The notes under the pieces were generated by a model. The model was not told the origin of the DNA. It worked only from the letters and a program-made list of their open reading frames with translations, and ran no database searches. From NCBI GenBank assembly GCA_029891345.1, contig CM057009.1:89141416-89205415 (forward strand): a DNA stretch of 64,000 bases, read 5' to 3'. This DNA is from Dryococelus australis. Its lineage: Eukaryota > Arthropoda > Insecta > Phasmatodea > Phasmatidae. Shown here piece after piece: positions 1 to 11,120 of the stretch; position 1 is the stretch's first letter, and each line of letters begins with the position of its first letter. The position numbers and the translations under genes were made by a program.

Positions 1-655
1 TAACCGAGACTAGTTAAATTACACCAAAGTGACAGCGCACCGCATTCGTGCGCACTCAGTAAAATAATATTTTGTATGAAAACTATTTATTAGTAGGCGT
101 TACCAACACACATATTTTATCACTGTTTTATTCGTATTAATTATAAATTACACATTAGTAAAAGTTCGATATAACCAAAATACAGTACTGTTATGTTAAA
201 CAAGTACAAAACGCTAATGGTATATGATATTTTTAGAAAACCGCCCAACATGTAGTACATAGGGTGAATTTTCAAAGGTTTGATTCAAAAAGTAAAAAAC
301 TGCGAATAGACTATACCAAACGATTCAGGAAGGTATATAGACAAAACTCGTGAGTACATGAGAATGCTTTTGAACTTAATTTAACATAACTGTGCGAATT
401 CGGGAAAAGCGGTTAACTGTGAAATCAAACCTTTTAAGACAGTATAACGTCAGTGGCTATGGAACACGTTATTTTGTCTCAATACAGTATTTGCATTATA
501 ATTATATAGTTTCGTATAATTATTACAATGTATTTCTAGGTACATATTATTCAGTTTCGTTCACTGCAAAACGAAAATTGAGGCTAGTTATTTCCTGGCT
601 CATTAAGAAAAACCTCGCATAGCGGGAGGACTTGGAGAGTAACAAAATTGTTACA
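1..655. other. AT-rich stretch, nothing recognised
   Basis: AT-rich sequence with no recognisable domain, RNA or repeat structure. A 76-codon open frame at 392-622 has no initiating ATG and no family resemblance, so I do not call it a gene. Confidence 0.6.
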
Positions 656-838
656 TCGAGAAGATCCGGTAAGTAATGTTTGGCGGGTGTGTTGTGCATG
701 TAAAAGTTCTGAAAACATAATATCTTAAAATGTTAGGAAATTTAAGTCGAGAAGATCCGGTAAGTAATGTTTGGCGGGTGTGTTGTACATGTAAAAGTTC
801 TGAAAACATAATATCTTAAAATGTTAGGAAATTTAAGT
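656..838. repeat. Tandem duplication, 91-bp unit, two copies
   Basis: The segment beginning 'tcgagaagatccggtaagta' at 656 recurs at 747, giving a period of 91. The two copies differ at very few bases (for example g versus a in 'gttgtgcatg' and 'gttgtacatg'). The high identity points to a recent duplication. No coding content seen. Confidence 0.95.
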
Positions 839-1959
839 GGGGATCTTAAGTGTGGGGAAGGGTTGACGGAGAGTTCAAGATAATTGAAATGCAAACTGTC
901 TAATAGGTTGAGGTTTATGTCAAGAATAAAAGCAGTTAAATAGACGGGTCTGGGTATGGCAAAACTCCACTTAAAATGCTGGTGAGGTTATGGTTGGGAA
1001 ATATTTGCCATGTAAATAGAAGCTGTTGAGCAGTTGATATCATTTAAAATGTTTATTTTTATAGGAAAATATCATATTTATCGAAATAATATCAAACTCA
1101 TAACAAATGAAAATCTATTAATGTATATTTCAAGGATTTCGTTTCCCTTAAACAATAATAATGCTTATATTAATCCGATTCTGAATAATAGCTTTTCGTA
1201 CCACTGAAAAGTGTAAGAATGGAATGTTTCAAGCGAGAATAATGCCATAAAAACTTCATGAAAGATATGATAAGACCGATAGTAATACTATTATTTGTGA
1301 AAATATTTTTTAAAAACATTTCATACTCTAACAGGATTAACATTGTATTAGAAAGAGTATCTAAATTGTTTTTAATTTTTATCATTAAAATAACTGGTAA
1401 AATTATGAAGTGATAATAATGTACACAATTAAGCTTTCTAACATCAATTTAAAAATTCATGAAAAATCATTCAAGTACAAGATATTATTCGTAATAAATT
1501 TTAAGTAAATTAAGTAAATCTTTCAAATAAGCTAAAAATATTATTTTATATAGACCATGTAAATGACAAATGTGTATTTATATTGTTTTAAATGTAAAGG
1601 GAGTGCATATTTAGAAAAATGAAGTAACCGATATCTATTTAACCTACTTTCCTCTACATGAGTGTAAATAAAATTTAGTGGAGTTCTTAAACTCTTTGAT
1701 GTTAAGTAGGCGTTGACATCTCATTGAGAGCACTTTGATGAGAGATTAATCCAGAAACACGTGAAACAGTATCAAGGAAATTAAAATACACGAGTGACTT
1801 AGCCGGGATTATAATTTCGAAGCATTCGTAAAATTAAGCTAGCTTGGAATCAACTGCATCACGGAGGTAGGATTTGGAGCATCAAATTCGGATGTAATCA
1901 GTCTAATGTTTTGAACGAAAGGGTTCACTATCCTGAAATATTTATAAGACCATAATTTT
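839..1959. other. AT-rich stretch, nothing recognised
   Basis: AT-rich sequence with no recognisable gene, RNA or repeat. A 71-codon minus-strand frame at 1170-1385 is short and compositionally biased, consistent with chance. Confidence 0.55.
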
Positions 1960-4400
1960 GAAAATAAGTATTTGAGCTACTTAAACACATAAGTTTACAT
2001 GGCCTACCATTACGCTACTTGTGTGAAAAATTCTGTGGTAATCGGTTGATTGGTACCCGAGATTAGGCATTAAACTGAATTTTCTTAATCAGCGATATTC
2101 TACAAAAATGCCTAACATATGTTCTTTTTACTATGCATCTATTATATACTGTCAGCATAGAAATGTTGGTTGACTTTGGTTAAATCGTTAAAAAGATATG
2201 CCAAAAATAGAAAAATATTCATATCACCGCAATTTTGAAAATCATTGTCTGACCCCATTACAATCATAAATTTACATGGCCTTCTGTAAGTGTGTAAAAT
2301 CTTGTAGAAATTTGTTTAATTATTCCGGAAATATGGCAAAAAGTTTATTTTATTCTCGTGACACTACTTTGCAAAAAATCCGACAAAGAGGATGTCTATA
2401 TGGATAAATGATGCTTCTAAATAATTCTGTTGGCATACAAAATTTGGTTAAATTTTATTGAAACGTTTCATATATAGGCCTATATAACAAAGTTATCTAA
2501 CTTATTTATATAAACCACATTACAACATGCCTGCCGCACATAACACATATGAATGTACTTACCTTACTGTGGCAATACTTGCGTGAAATTTCTGTTGTTC
2601 ATATAACGATCTTTATAAACAAAGGACATGTTAATGTAATAGCACGTTCCATGATTGTCGTAGATACAATATACATAGTTTAACGTAAATCTGTTATATA
2701 TTTTCGTAGAAATAGTAAACTAAGCTAAAATGTTTGTATAGGTGCCATTCAGACAATAAGAGACTTACACACTGATTACATACAAATTAATATGGCCTGC
2801 CGCATTACAACTTCTTCAACGAATTTGAAATAAATCAGTTGACTAGATCACGAGATACGGCATAAAAAAGGTATTATTTCATATGAGGGCATATTAAAAA
2901 ATGGCAGAGAAATGAGACTTTGCTTAGGAATTTTTTTTGGATATATCTGATACTGTCAGCATACAAATTAAAGTTGAAAATTTTTGCAGTTTTGTAGGTA
3001 AAACATTTTGAGCTAAAATCTTGATATGGCTGCCATTTTGAAAATATGTGTGTCTAACCCTCTCACAGGTCATGAGATTACATGACCTGCCGTAATGCTA
3101 CTTGTTTACCAAATTTGGTATAAATCGGTTGGTTTTCGGAGATATCATGTAATTTCAATTTCCCATTATATGATACTATTTTAAAAATGGCGGACAAAAG
3201 AGATTGTGTCTAGACATTTGATGGTTACAATATATACAGCCAGTATAAAAAGTATCATTTGAATTAATTAAATGTTTTCCAAGATATAGCATATTATGCT
3301 AAAATAGACAGATGTCCGCCATATTGAAAATAAGTGTCTGGCATACCTGAAACATATTTGTACATATCAACTGCCACAGTACTACTTGTTCGCCAGATTT
3401 GGTAAAGACTGTTCACGATAAAGTGAGCACTTCTGTAATCAACCTTAGAAAAATGTCACTGCTCCTACATGCAAATAGTTTAAATGGTGCACTGACTGAC
3501 ATGCGCCCAGTAAAGTTGGTAACGATGAAGGAAAAGTAGTTAAGCTCTCTCAAAGTCGAATGAAAATTGTTAGGTAACCATTTGTGATAACTTAAATTAT
3601 TTATTTCTGTTTCTGTTTTCTCTAATACATTGAAGTGTAAAAATTAGCAAATTTGTATTATATTTACTTTCCAATTAATTTCATAGTTTCACTTGACCTA
3701 AGCTTGAAAGTGACAAGGCCCATGGCAATGTTAATTTTACATAAGAAGGAAGAATACATAATGTTCATACCAGTAGATCTTATGCAGGACTTCGAAAGAG
3801 CTCAGTTTACCGTGGACAGCTTATAGGAATCTGCCAATTGTTTCCCCAGATATGACACAAAATATTATTAATTCATGTAGCGCTATATTACAAAATGGCG
3901 GACAAAAGTGGTGGTTTTTAGCTTATATTTGGATGAAATTGGTCAAATGGGAATGATAGTTTTACCAAATAAACATAAAATATTTGTATTGCTGTAATTT
4001 TGAAGGTAAATGCCTAATTAAGTTAAATAACTTATATTTACCTTAACTGTCATAGTATTATTTACGTCCCAAATTTGAAGAAAATTGATTGAGAATTTTT
4101 CGAGATAGAAAGTAAAAACTTTATTTTTCCATGTGGTGCTATCTTCTAAAATTGCTGACCAACAATGATATCAACTTCTGAACTCAATGATTACACCATA
4201 CGCTGTCAGCACACACAATTTGGTTTTAATCGGTCGAATGGTGGCTGAGATATGACATATCACCCTAAATATTAAAATGGCCACTATTTTGAAAGTGAAT
4301 GCCTGGTGTGGTCGAAAACCATAAAACTTACTTAGTACTATACGTGTACCAAATTTGGCGAAATTCGGTTCACGTGTTCAGAAGTTGAAAGTGGAGGACA
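1960..4400 (+). repeat. Degenerate tandem array of ~250-290-bp units, interrupted by a MITE
   Basis: A recurring phrase like 'ttacatggcctgcc' is followed each time by 'ctacttgt..accaaatttggta..aatcggtt' and 'gagatatg'. It appears near 1993, 2271, 2524, 2788, 3078, 3364, 4040 and 4322. Spacing is about 250-290 once the MITE at 3405-3821 is subtracted. Other shared phrases are 'aaaatggcggacaaaag' (about 3184 and 3893) and 'tactgtcagcata' (about 2147 and 2950). Divergence between units is high, so the array is old. Its 3' end runs into a CA-rich tract at 4425-4462. A two-unit copy lies in opposite orientation at about 42700-43150. Confidence 0.8.
3405..3821 (-). mobile_element. ~420-bp TA-flanked MITE (family M1, Tc1/mariner-like)
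   Basis: The left end reads 'gactgttcacgataaagtga' and the right end is its inverted counterpart 'cagtttaccgtggacagc', with TA just outside on both sides. The interior 'gcgcccagtaaagttggtaa' is the reverse complement of the same motif in the copy at 6599-7017, so the two are opposite in orientation. It splits a unit of the 1960-4400 array: sister units read continuously '..atttggtataaatcggtt', exactly where this element begins and ends. TIRs plus TA duplication and no coding capacity indicate a non-autonomous Tc1/mariner-type element; the superfamily is inferred. Confidence 0.82.
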
Positions 4401-5004
4401 CCAACACGCACATTCTCACACAGTCCCACGCACACACACGCACACACATATACACATACACACAGACTAAAAATTGATCTCTTAAGCATTTTTCTCCTTC
4501 GGAAAGCAGGCAAATAAAAGTTGACAGGATAAATATGAGACAAACAAAAATTATTCCACAGAGTGTGTTGGAAAATGCATTTTTAACTAATCGAAATCAA
4601 ATTTGGCTTAAAGTATGATTTTATTTCCATGACTATTCGTCATACAAATAGGTAAAAAATTATGGTTGCAGGAAAGTGTGTAAATTTTAAGTAAAATTGT
4701 TAGTATATTTTGATCAAGAATTCAAGTTAAAAAGAAATATTATAATCAAATAAACTATGATGGAATTTACGATTTTTGCAAATAATCTTCATTTAAAATA
4801 AGAAGTAACAGAAGTAATAAAATCAGAAATATTTTTAACTTTAATATATAAATATATGAAAACTTGTTATCAGCCATAAACTAGTATTATAGTGTTGGTA
4901 ATTTATTACCAATATATATTTTAAACTTAGATAATTAGATGTACTACAGTTTTTTTTCGCAAAAAAACATTTACAAGACAGATGATAAAGGTTAAATATC
5001 GAAA
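4401..5004. other. CA-rich tract then AT-rich stretch
   Basis: 4425-4462 is an imperfect CA microsatellite at the 3' end of the array. The rest is AT-rich with nothing recognisable. Confidence 0.6.
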
Positions 5005-5160
5005 GTGATGCCGTTGGTCGGCGGGTTTTCTCGGGCATCTCCCGTTTCCCCCGCACTTTCATTCCGGTGCTTCTCCATACTCACATCAATCACCCTCATT
5101 GGCTCTCAAGACCTAGGTGTTAAGACCTTTCCAAATGTCTTCACTCACTCACTCACTCGA
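5005..5160 (+). repeat. SINE family S1 copy, 5' truncated
   Basis: This is the non-tRNA body of a SINE present several times in the window. Shared core phrases are 'gatgccgttggtcggcgggt', 'gttttctcgggcatctcccg', 'ttcattccggtgcttctcca', 'ccctcattggctctcaagac' and 'tgttaagacc', followed by a 3' tail of short 'cactcactcact' repeats. The tRNA-related head with A and B boxes is missing. It matches 62515-62745 and, inverted, 18621-18873. Confidence 0.85.
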
Positions 5161-5730
5161 AAGTGGTCTAGATAATAACTGCTCTGAAGTTTGTAATTAT
5201 ATTTTCAAAACCAAATTAATTTAAATTCATATCAGTGTGTGGTTAATTTTTACAAACAATTATGAGACAGAAGAATTGTACCTCAAATTAATATTATATA
5301 CAAATAAATAAAAACTGAAATGTTAATTTCATACTGAAGGAAAAAAAAATTGTAAAAATATCTTAATTTAATAAATTGCGTCTGAATTGCATATAGATAG
5401 AATGATCGTATTACCGACAGCGATGAATAAATTGAATTTCATGAAAGGTTCTCCGTATAAATAAAATAACATAAATAAATATACGTTGAGATGTAGAGCT
5501 GGTTCGGCGCCCTTAATTAGCTGAGTTCTTTCATTAGCGCGCGTAGTGGTCCTTGTGTAGAACTCGCGGCTTAGAGGCGGCCGAGCTATCGACTTGGCCT
5601 TCCGCTCTCCTTGACCTGCGGATACTTTCCTTGTACCGTGTGCCGAGTTCTCGGACGGCTGGGTCAGGCGCTACGTTAGCACAACGCGCAGCAAATTTAA
5701 TTTCCTTAGGTTGCCTGCGTGAAAAAAAAA
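5161..5730. other. AT-rich stretch followed by GC-richer block
   Basis: 5161-5480 is AT-rich with nothing recognised. 5490-5730 is clearly richer in GC and CpG than its surroundings. A 132-codon frame starting at 5553 runs from here into the dispersed repeat; its second half is repeat, so I do not treat it as a gene. Confidence 0.5.
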
Positions 5731-6386
5731 AATTGGGTTTGGCTGTGTTTTTGGAGACACGGCCGTTGGTTTTGCGCGAATACGTCTACGTTGACGTACC
5801 CGGACGCCTTGATTTTTATTTTACGTTCCCGGCACCGCTTCACTCGATCGTATGGGGATTTATGGGTGTCACTGGTTTGCTTTTGAGACGCTCTTTCCAA
5901 CCGTACAAAATTTTTGTACTTCGATTTGGCATTTTGACGAGCATAGTCTAAATGTTAAGTTTCCTTAATTATTTACATTAAACGCATAAAATCCCACCAT
6001 GACCACGCGAGACAAATGTTTTTGCACACGCAATGGATTGATCTTGACGAGAGCTGGCGATTGAAATTCAAACGAGAGTCGTAGTTTCTAGTCTAAAGTT
6101 ATACTACGCGGAAGTTATTAGACGCGCGAAACGAACTCAAAATTGCCCCACCTCCCCCCCCCCCTTTTTGCCTACAATTGGCAGCGCGATGCTTCGCAGT
6201 CCTCACTCAACGTCATATATTGTATTCTTTGATCCTTTGGCAATCGAGTGGTGTAATTGAATTTTGAATGTAGACGATAGATTCGGAGCTGCAATGCCAA
6301 ACTGTATCACCCGATTTTCTTATCATCGGATTTTCTGGATTGCCTCTCAGTATGGTTGCAAATTTAAAGACGTATTCACGTCAAAA
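5731..6386 (+). repeat. Dispersed repeat R1, copy A (~650 bp)
   Basis: Starts after a poly-A run at 'ttgggtttggctgtgttttt' and ends near 'cgtattcacgtcaa'. It aligns along its whole length with 8455-9102. Shared phrases include 'gacacggccgtt', 'gcttcactcgatc', 'gcgatgcttcgcagtcctca', 'gaattttgaatgtagacgat' and 'ttcggagctgcaatgccaa'. No TIR or LTR is visible, so the class is unknown. It contains an 11-C run at 6154-6164. Its 3' end abuts the transposon starting at 6387. Confidence 0.9.
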
Positions 6387-6598
6387 CAGGGTGTCAATGA
6401 ATAAGTGTTACCAATTAATCGGGGTGGTACATGAGAATAAATTGAACATATTTTATAAATGTACCTATGTCATATTTTATAAAGGTATCTATGTCCGGAA
6501 ATTCCTCCTTATACCAAAACACGGCGATACCAGTGAGCAGGGTTAGTCGGCGAACCGGTGGCAACCGAGCGTCGTAACAGCAAGTACCGGGCATTGTA

Positions 6599-7017
6599 GG
6601 CTGTTCACGGTAAAATGAGCACTGTTGAAAGCCCTGCTGAAGATCCACTTGTAAACCCGTTGTGTATTACTCCGCTCTATGTAAAATTAACATTTCCATA
6701 CGTCTCATCACTCCAGTAATGCGACGGTTAAATGAAACTGTGAAATAATTAAGAAAGTAAATGCTTTACAAAATGCTCATTTTTACACTTCGATGCATAA
6801 AAAAAACAGAAAGAGAATCAAATAATTTTAAGTTATCACAAATGTTTACCTACCACATTTTATTTGACGTTAAGATAATAAACTACATTCTGTACATCGT
6901 TACCAACTTTACTGGGCGAATGTCACTCAGTGCGCCCATTAAAATACATGGATGCAGGGTCAGTGAATTTTTTACAAGGTTCATTTCTGACGTGCTCACT
7001 TTATCATGAACAGCCTT
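6599..7017 (+). mobile_element. M1 MITE, nested copy (~419 bp)
   Basis: Begins 'ggctgttcacggtaaaatga' after TA (6597-6598) and ends 'gctcactttatcatgaacag' + 'cctt' before TA (7018-7019). The interior shares 'agatccacttg', 'ccaactttactgggcgaatg' and 'cactcagtgcgccc' with 3405-3821 (inverted) and 8061-8435. No coding potential. It sits between the left arm and the transposase remnant of the 6387-7519 transposon, so it inserted later. Confidence 0.85.
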
Positions 7018-7070
7018 TATACGTGTATGTTGAAGGTGTTTTGCACTGCCCCATTTGACACACAGTAGGA

Positions 7071-7280
7071 GGTCCCACTGTCTGGCCACCTCGCTCCCCC
7101 GACCTGACGTCTTGCGATTTATACCTTTGGGCCCACTTAGAAACACTGGTGGACGACACTCCTGTGAATACCAGAGGAGAAGTCGATGCCAGGATTCGTG
7201 CAGCATTCGAAACCATCAAGAACACGCCGGCCATCTTCAATGATTTGCTCCGCAACATGCTGCGGCGCTGCAGAGCATGA
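7071..7280 (+). pseudogene. Transposase C-terminal fragment, DDE (Tc1/mariner-like)
   Basis: An open stretch of 69 codons ends at TGA 7278-7280. It begins with a WPPRSPDLTSCDLYLW motif, the region around the third catalytic acidic residue in many insect IS630/Tc1/mariner-type transposases (typical form WPPRSPDLTPxDFFLW). Downstream come 'TLVDDTPVNT' and an acidic/basic helical tail ending in 'LLRNMLRRCRA'. The N-terminal DNA-binding half and first catalytic residues are absent: upstream lies the nested MITE, then a TIR. This is a non-functional remnant whose product would have cut and joined the enclosing element's TIRs. Overlapping frames in other phases and on the other strand are shadows. 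Family assignment rests on the motif read by eye. Confidence 0.82.
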
Positions 7281-7519
7281 GTCGAATGCGGAGGAGATAA
7301 TTTCGAGCAGCTGCTGTACTCTCTCCGCGTGTAATAAACCTATTTACAATACTGATTAACATGTACCTTTTCTAATACCTGACGCCACCCTTACACCCTA
7401 TAATCGCCATTTTGGGTATAAGGAGGCATTTGCGTACATGGATGCCTTAATAAAATACGTTCAATTTTATCTCATGTACCGCCCCTATTAATTTGTAACA
7501 CCTATTCATTGACATCCTG

Positions 7520-7659
7520 GACACAGTGTGCCTCGGAGGTATAGTGACGACAGTGATTTACCCCATTTAGACCTAGTGTAGACGTTAGTGTGCATAACGA
7601 ATAAGAAGGCAAATTTGGGTGGTGCTGTACACTGCAAGCCCCATGCTCAACGATCTTGC
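7520..7659. other. Flank of transposon, probable continuation of R1
   Basis: The sequence 'gtgcct...acagtgattta' just after the transposon resembles 'gtgcctatttaacagtgatt' just after R1 copy B at 9108. This suggests the R1 context resumes here. No gene seen. Confidence 0.4.
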
Positions 7660-8058
7660 CTGCTGTAATAGTTTATTCGCGGTTTCTTTACCGTTTTTGA
7701 TTCAAATCTTTCAAATGTCACCTCTTATATGACACGTTTAGTTATTTCCTTAATATGCCATGCATCAGAAGCATTTTATACCTCTGTTAAGCCTGAAAGT
7801 ATCTTATTTTTCGTTAAATTTAAGTTATACCTATATTTTAATTATAAATTATAATATTTCATTTATACTGAGTATGAATAAAAACAGTGGGATAACCTGT
7901 GTTTACTAGAGCTTCGTACGGAAAAGTTCTCATGCAAAACCTTTGGTGTAATTTCCTAGACTTAGTAAAGCTTAGTTTACAAGGGGCGGAGGAATATCGT
8001 GTAAGTAGATCTTTGGCAGTTCTTCAGAAAAGTGTGAAGTAACAGCGAACGGATTATA
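7660..8058 (+). repeat. Dispersed repeat R2, copy A (~400 bp)
   Basis: Aligns with 52670-53095. Shared phrases include 'aatatgc.atg.atca', 'ttttatac.t.tgtt', 'tgaataaaaacag/attaaaacaggg' and 'cttcagaaaagtg.gaagtaac'. Divergence is substantial. No TIR or coding signal seen, so the class is unknown. It ends at the start of an M1 MITE copy. Confidence 0.7.
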
Positions 8059-8060
8059 TA

Positions 8061-8435
8061 GGTTATTTGCGGTAAACCGACAACTTTTGAAAACCCTGCT
8101 TAAGATCTACTTGCGTGCACAATTTGTGTTCTTCCACCATACATGTGTAAAATTAATTTTAACTTAGCCCTGATCACTTTATTCATGGGTCATATAAATA
8201 AAACCGTGGAATTCTTCAAAACCTAAATATTCACATAATTGTTTGAGTCCTCAATTTACAGAATTTTAGAAATCTGAAAACGAAATAAATACTTTCAGCA
8301 TTCACAAATGATTACCTAGCGCTTATTCGACTTTGACAATTGGAACTACTTCCTGTCCGTCTTTACTAACTTTACTGGGTGCATGATACTCAGTGCGCCC
8401 GTTCAAATATACGCAGGTAGGAGAAGTGATATTTT
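8061..8435 (+). mobile_element. M1 MITE, degenerate third copy
   Basis: After TATA comes 'ggttatttgcggtaaac', a decayed version of the M1 terminus. It is followed by 'aaccctgcttaagatctact' and 'gtgtaaaattaattttaact', and near the right side 'actttactgggtgcatgata' and 'ctcagtgcgcccgtt', in the same order as 6599-7017. The right TIR is no longer recognisable; repeat R1 copy B begins shortly after. Confidence 0.75.
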
Positions 8436-8448
8436 TATTGGTTGATTA

Positions 8449-9102
8449 AAAAATAATTGGGTTTGGCTGTGTTGGGGACACGGCCGTTTGTTTTGCGTGA
8501 ATACGTCTACGATGACGCGCTCGGATGCATTGATTTTTTTTTTTTTACGTTCCCGGCCCCGCTTCACTCGATCATATAGGGTTTTGTGAGTATCACTGGA
8601 TTGCTTTTGAGATACTCTTTCCCACCGTATACGATTTCTGTATTGCGAATTGGCTTTTTGACAAGTATAGGCCGAAATTGAGGTAAGTTTTCTTAATTTT
8701 TTTTTTTTTTTTACAATAAACGCATACCTACGTCACACAAATGTTTTTATATACACACAATCGATTCATATTGACGAGAGCTGACGATTTAAACTCAAAC
8801 GATCGTCGTAGCTGATCCTAGTTGAAAGTTATAGTACGCGGAAGTTATGAGGCGCGGCGAAACAAACTGGAAATTACGGCGCACACACCACAAATCAGGG
8901 CCACGCGCGATGCTTCGCAGTCCTCATTCAACGTAACGTATTCTTTGGTCTTTTGGTAATCGAATGGGTGTAATTGAATTTTGAATGTAGACGATGGATT
9001 CGGAGCTGCATTGCCAATCTGCATCCCTCGATTTTGTTGTCATCGGATTTCCGGGATTGCCTCGCACTATACGGTTGCTAATTTAAAGCCGCAATCACGT
9101 CA
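8449..9102 (+). repeat. Dispersed repeat R1, copy B
   Basis: Second copy of the ~650-bp repeat at 5731-6386, in the same orientation. It begins 'ttgggtttggctgtgttggg' and ends 'gccgcaatcacgtcaa'. Differences from copy A are scattered substitutions and short indels, including loss of the poly-C stretch and longer T runs. No protein-coding signal survives in both copies. Confidence 0.9.
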
Positions 9103-11117
9103 ATAGTGCCTATTTAACAGTGATTTGTAAACCGTGCTACCTTTAAAGGTTATGAGTGGCGCATGTTACTATAGCCGAGCACAAAACCAACGTGTCGTAC
9201 ATTAGATAACGAAACAGGGGTTGTATCGGCCTAAGTACAGCGTGTTAGCAAAATTTTTCTTGTTTGCAACACTTAAAACTATAAGTTAAAGTGCGCTTTA
9301 AAGTGTTAAGAAAGTGCCTAATGTTCCTCTCGGTATGCATTTGATGGCAAAAAAAGTTCCATGATCGATTAACTAATACCAGTGGGTTCACACTTCTCAG
9401 AATTTACTCTTTTTGGCCTATGTATACATCATATGCATATTAAATGCTACTGAGTAAAATTTCACTAATGTTAGGCTTGCAGAAATCGCACAGGGCCTCT
9501 TACCAAGTGTACGGATTATAAATAAAAGCTTTATTTCACCAATCGAATCTGAATTCTACCCATTAAAAAATAATTTTCGATATGTGTTTGATTATTTACA
9601 AATAATTTAAATGCATAGTTAATTATTTTACAGCTAATTGAAGTAAAAACACATTTAGAAACGTCAAATTAAAAACAAAAATGTTTTACACAAAACTTAA
9701 GCAGATGGTAGTATGGCGAAATGTAGAAGGGTGTAACTAGTATCATGCCATCGACGTTGTCCAATGCAACGATGTTAATTATTTTTCCAGATTGGTTTAC
9801 ACAAGCGCGTAATTTTCTCTCCTATGCAATGCCTCTTTTAATGCAATAATTTCCTGCAAAACGGACGGAGGTACATTTATATTCTAAACTTTCCCACCAC
9901 TGCGTATTCGGTGAATCAGACGATTCCATTTTCAAACATTCGAAGTTAAATCCATTAAAAGCAGCAGTGAAGTTAAATTGTGAATTATTATAGGTAATAA
10001 CTAATAAGCTCAGTGGAGGTAGCGCGTAAAATTCGGTTATGTCGGGTTGCTTTCGGGTCACGTTTAAATCGTCGAAGAATCGCTGTGTTGTGCGCACTAC
10101 TGAATGCCAAAGCAAGAGTCCTTATAAGCAAAAATTATATTTGGAGAATTTTGATCCTACTTATTTGCATCTCCGCTTTTTATGTGAAGTCTTAGTGTGT
10201 GTGGGGGGGGGGGGGGGGTGAGCTCCGGCCATCATACTTAAAGTAACATGAACTTAAAACTAAACATTTGTCACACGTACATATATCCGGAGAATAAAGC
10301 TCGCCATTGATTATCGTTCAAGACAATGATACCAGGAAGGTCAGCTATCAGAGAAAAATCATCCTGCGGTATTCATAGGGCACCCAGTTCTGAAAATTTA
10401 CCGGAATCAAGCACTATAAGGGGCAAAAATATTGGTGTCTCTCTGAGAGGATTTTCGGAATTCTGCAGTTGCCAAAATCCTCACACTGATTTTAGAAATA
10501 TCTCAGTTACTTTTTCGTGTATAAAAGATGGCACCTTCACCAGAGAATGTGTCACGTAATTGAAAATACACATACACAGTTAATTCAACGAACCTTTGGC
10601 TGTATTTTATGTAACATGCTTAAATATTTTCCAGGGTTAAGATTAAGATTCAAAATATATAAAATTTAAGGCTATTCAAAATTTAAAAATATATAAATAA
10701 CGTCATATTAAAGTGAACGTTGATCTGTGCATTAGGGTATTTTAAATCTGTTATAAAATGTCCACAAATTTTATAGTTTAATATGGCAGAAGTTAATTAA
10801 TTTTTTGCGTAATCCTTAACTGAAGACAATTTTTTGCGTAATCCTTAACTGAAGACGGCGTAAAAATAAATATATACGATTAAATTGATACAATTAAAAG
10901 TTGGTAAATGAAGGAAACTGAGTGAATAAAATATTGGTAGCATCCAAACAATGAATCTTTTGGTTTTATAATATTTATAATGTTCGGAGTGAGAAAAAAA
11001 ACTGATGGATTTTTTCTTGTTCGTAGAATATTATGTATCATTCTTATGCAGATAGCTAGGTTTACGCTCCCGACTGAAATAATACCGTTGATCGCTTTTA
11101 TAATAAAATAAGTTGGT
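9103..11117. other. Mostly unique AT-rich stretch with poly-G and a 29-bp duplication
   Basis: No recognised gene. It holds a 16-G run (10203-10218) and an exact 29-bp tandem duplication at about 10799-10856 ('ttttttgcgtaatccttaac' twice). Short open frames at 9822-10221 and 10326-10559 have no recognisable motif. Confidence 0.55.
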
Positions 11118-11120
11118 TAA

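Larger units (their letters stand above)
6387..7519 (+). mobile_element. DNA transposon with ~130-bp terminal inverted repeats and a nested MITE
   Basis: The left arm (6387-~6520) contains 'gtgtcaatgaataagtgtta', 'ggtacatgagaataaattga' and 'tcctccttatacc'. The right arm (~7412-7519) is its inverted counterpart: 'ggtataaggagg', 'ttcaattttatctcatgtac' and 'taacacctattcattgacat'. Between the arms are a MITE (6599-7017) and a transposase C-terminal fragment (7071-7280). Arms of this length with a DDE-type fragment fit a Tc1/mariner-related or similar cut-and-paste element; the superfamily is not certain. Flanking sequence resembles the 3' continuation of repeat R1 copy B, suggesting insertion into or next to R1. 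Confidence 0.8.

Noticed and set aside
2100..4400. Array as a protein-coding LINE 3' end (threonine/histidine-rich frame over the CA tract)
   Set aside because: No continuous frame or RT motif; the periodic ~270-bp structure better explains the conserved phrases.
5553..5951. 132-codon frame
   Set aside because: Its second half lies inside dispersed repeat R1, and the frame is not preserved in R1 copy B.
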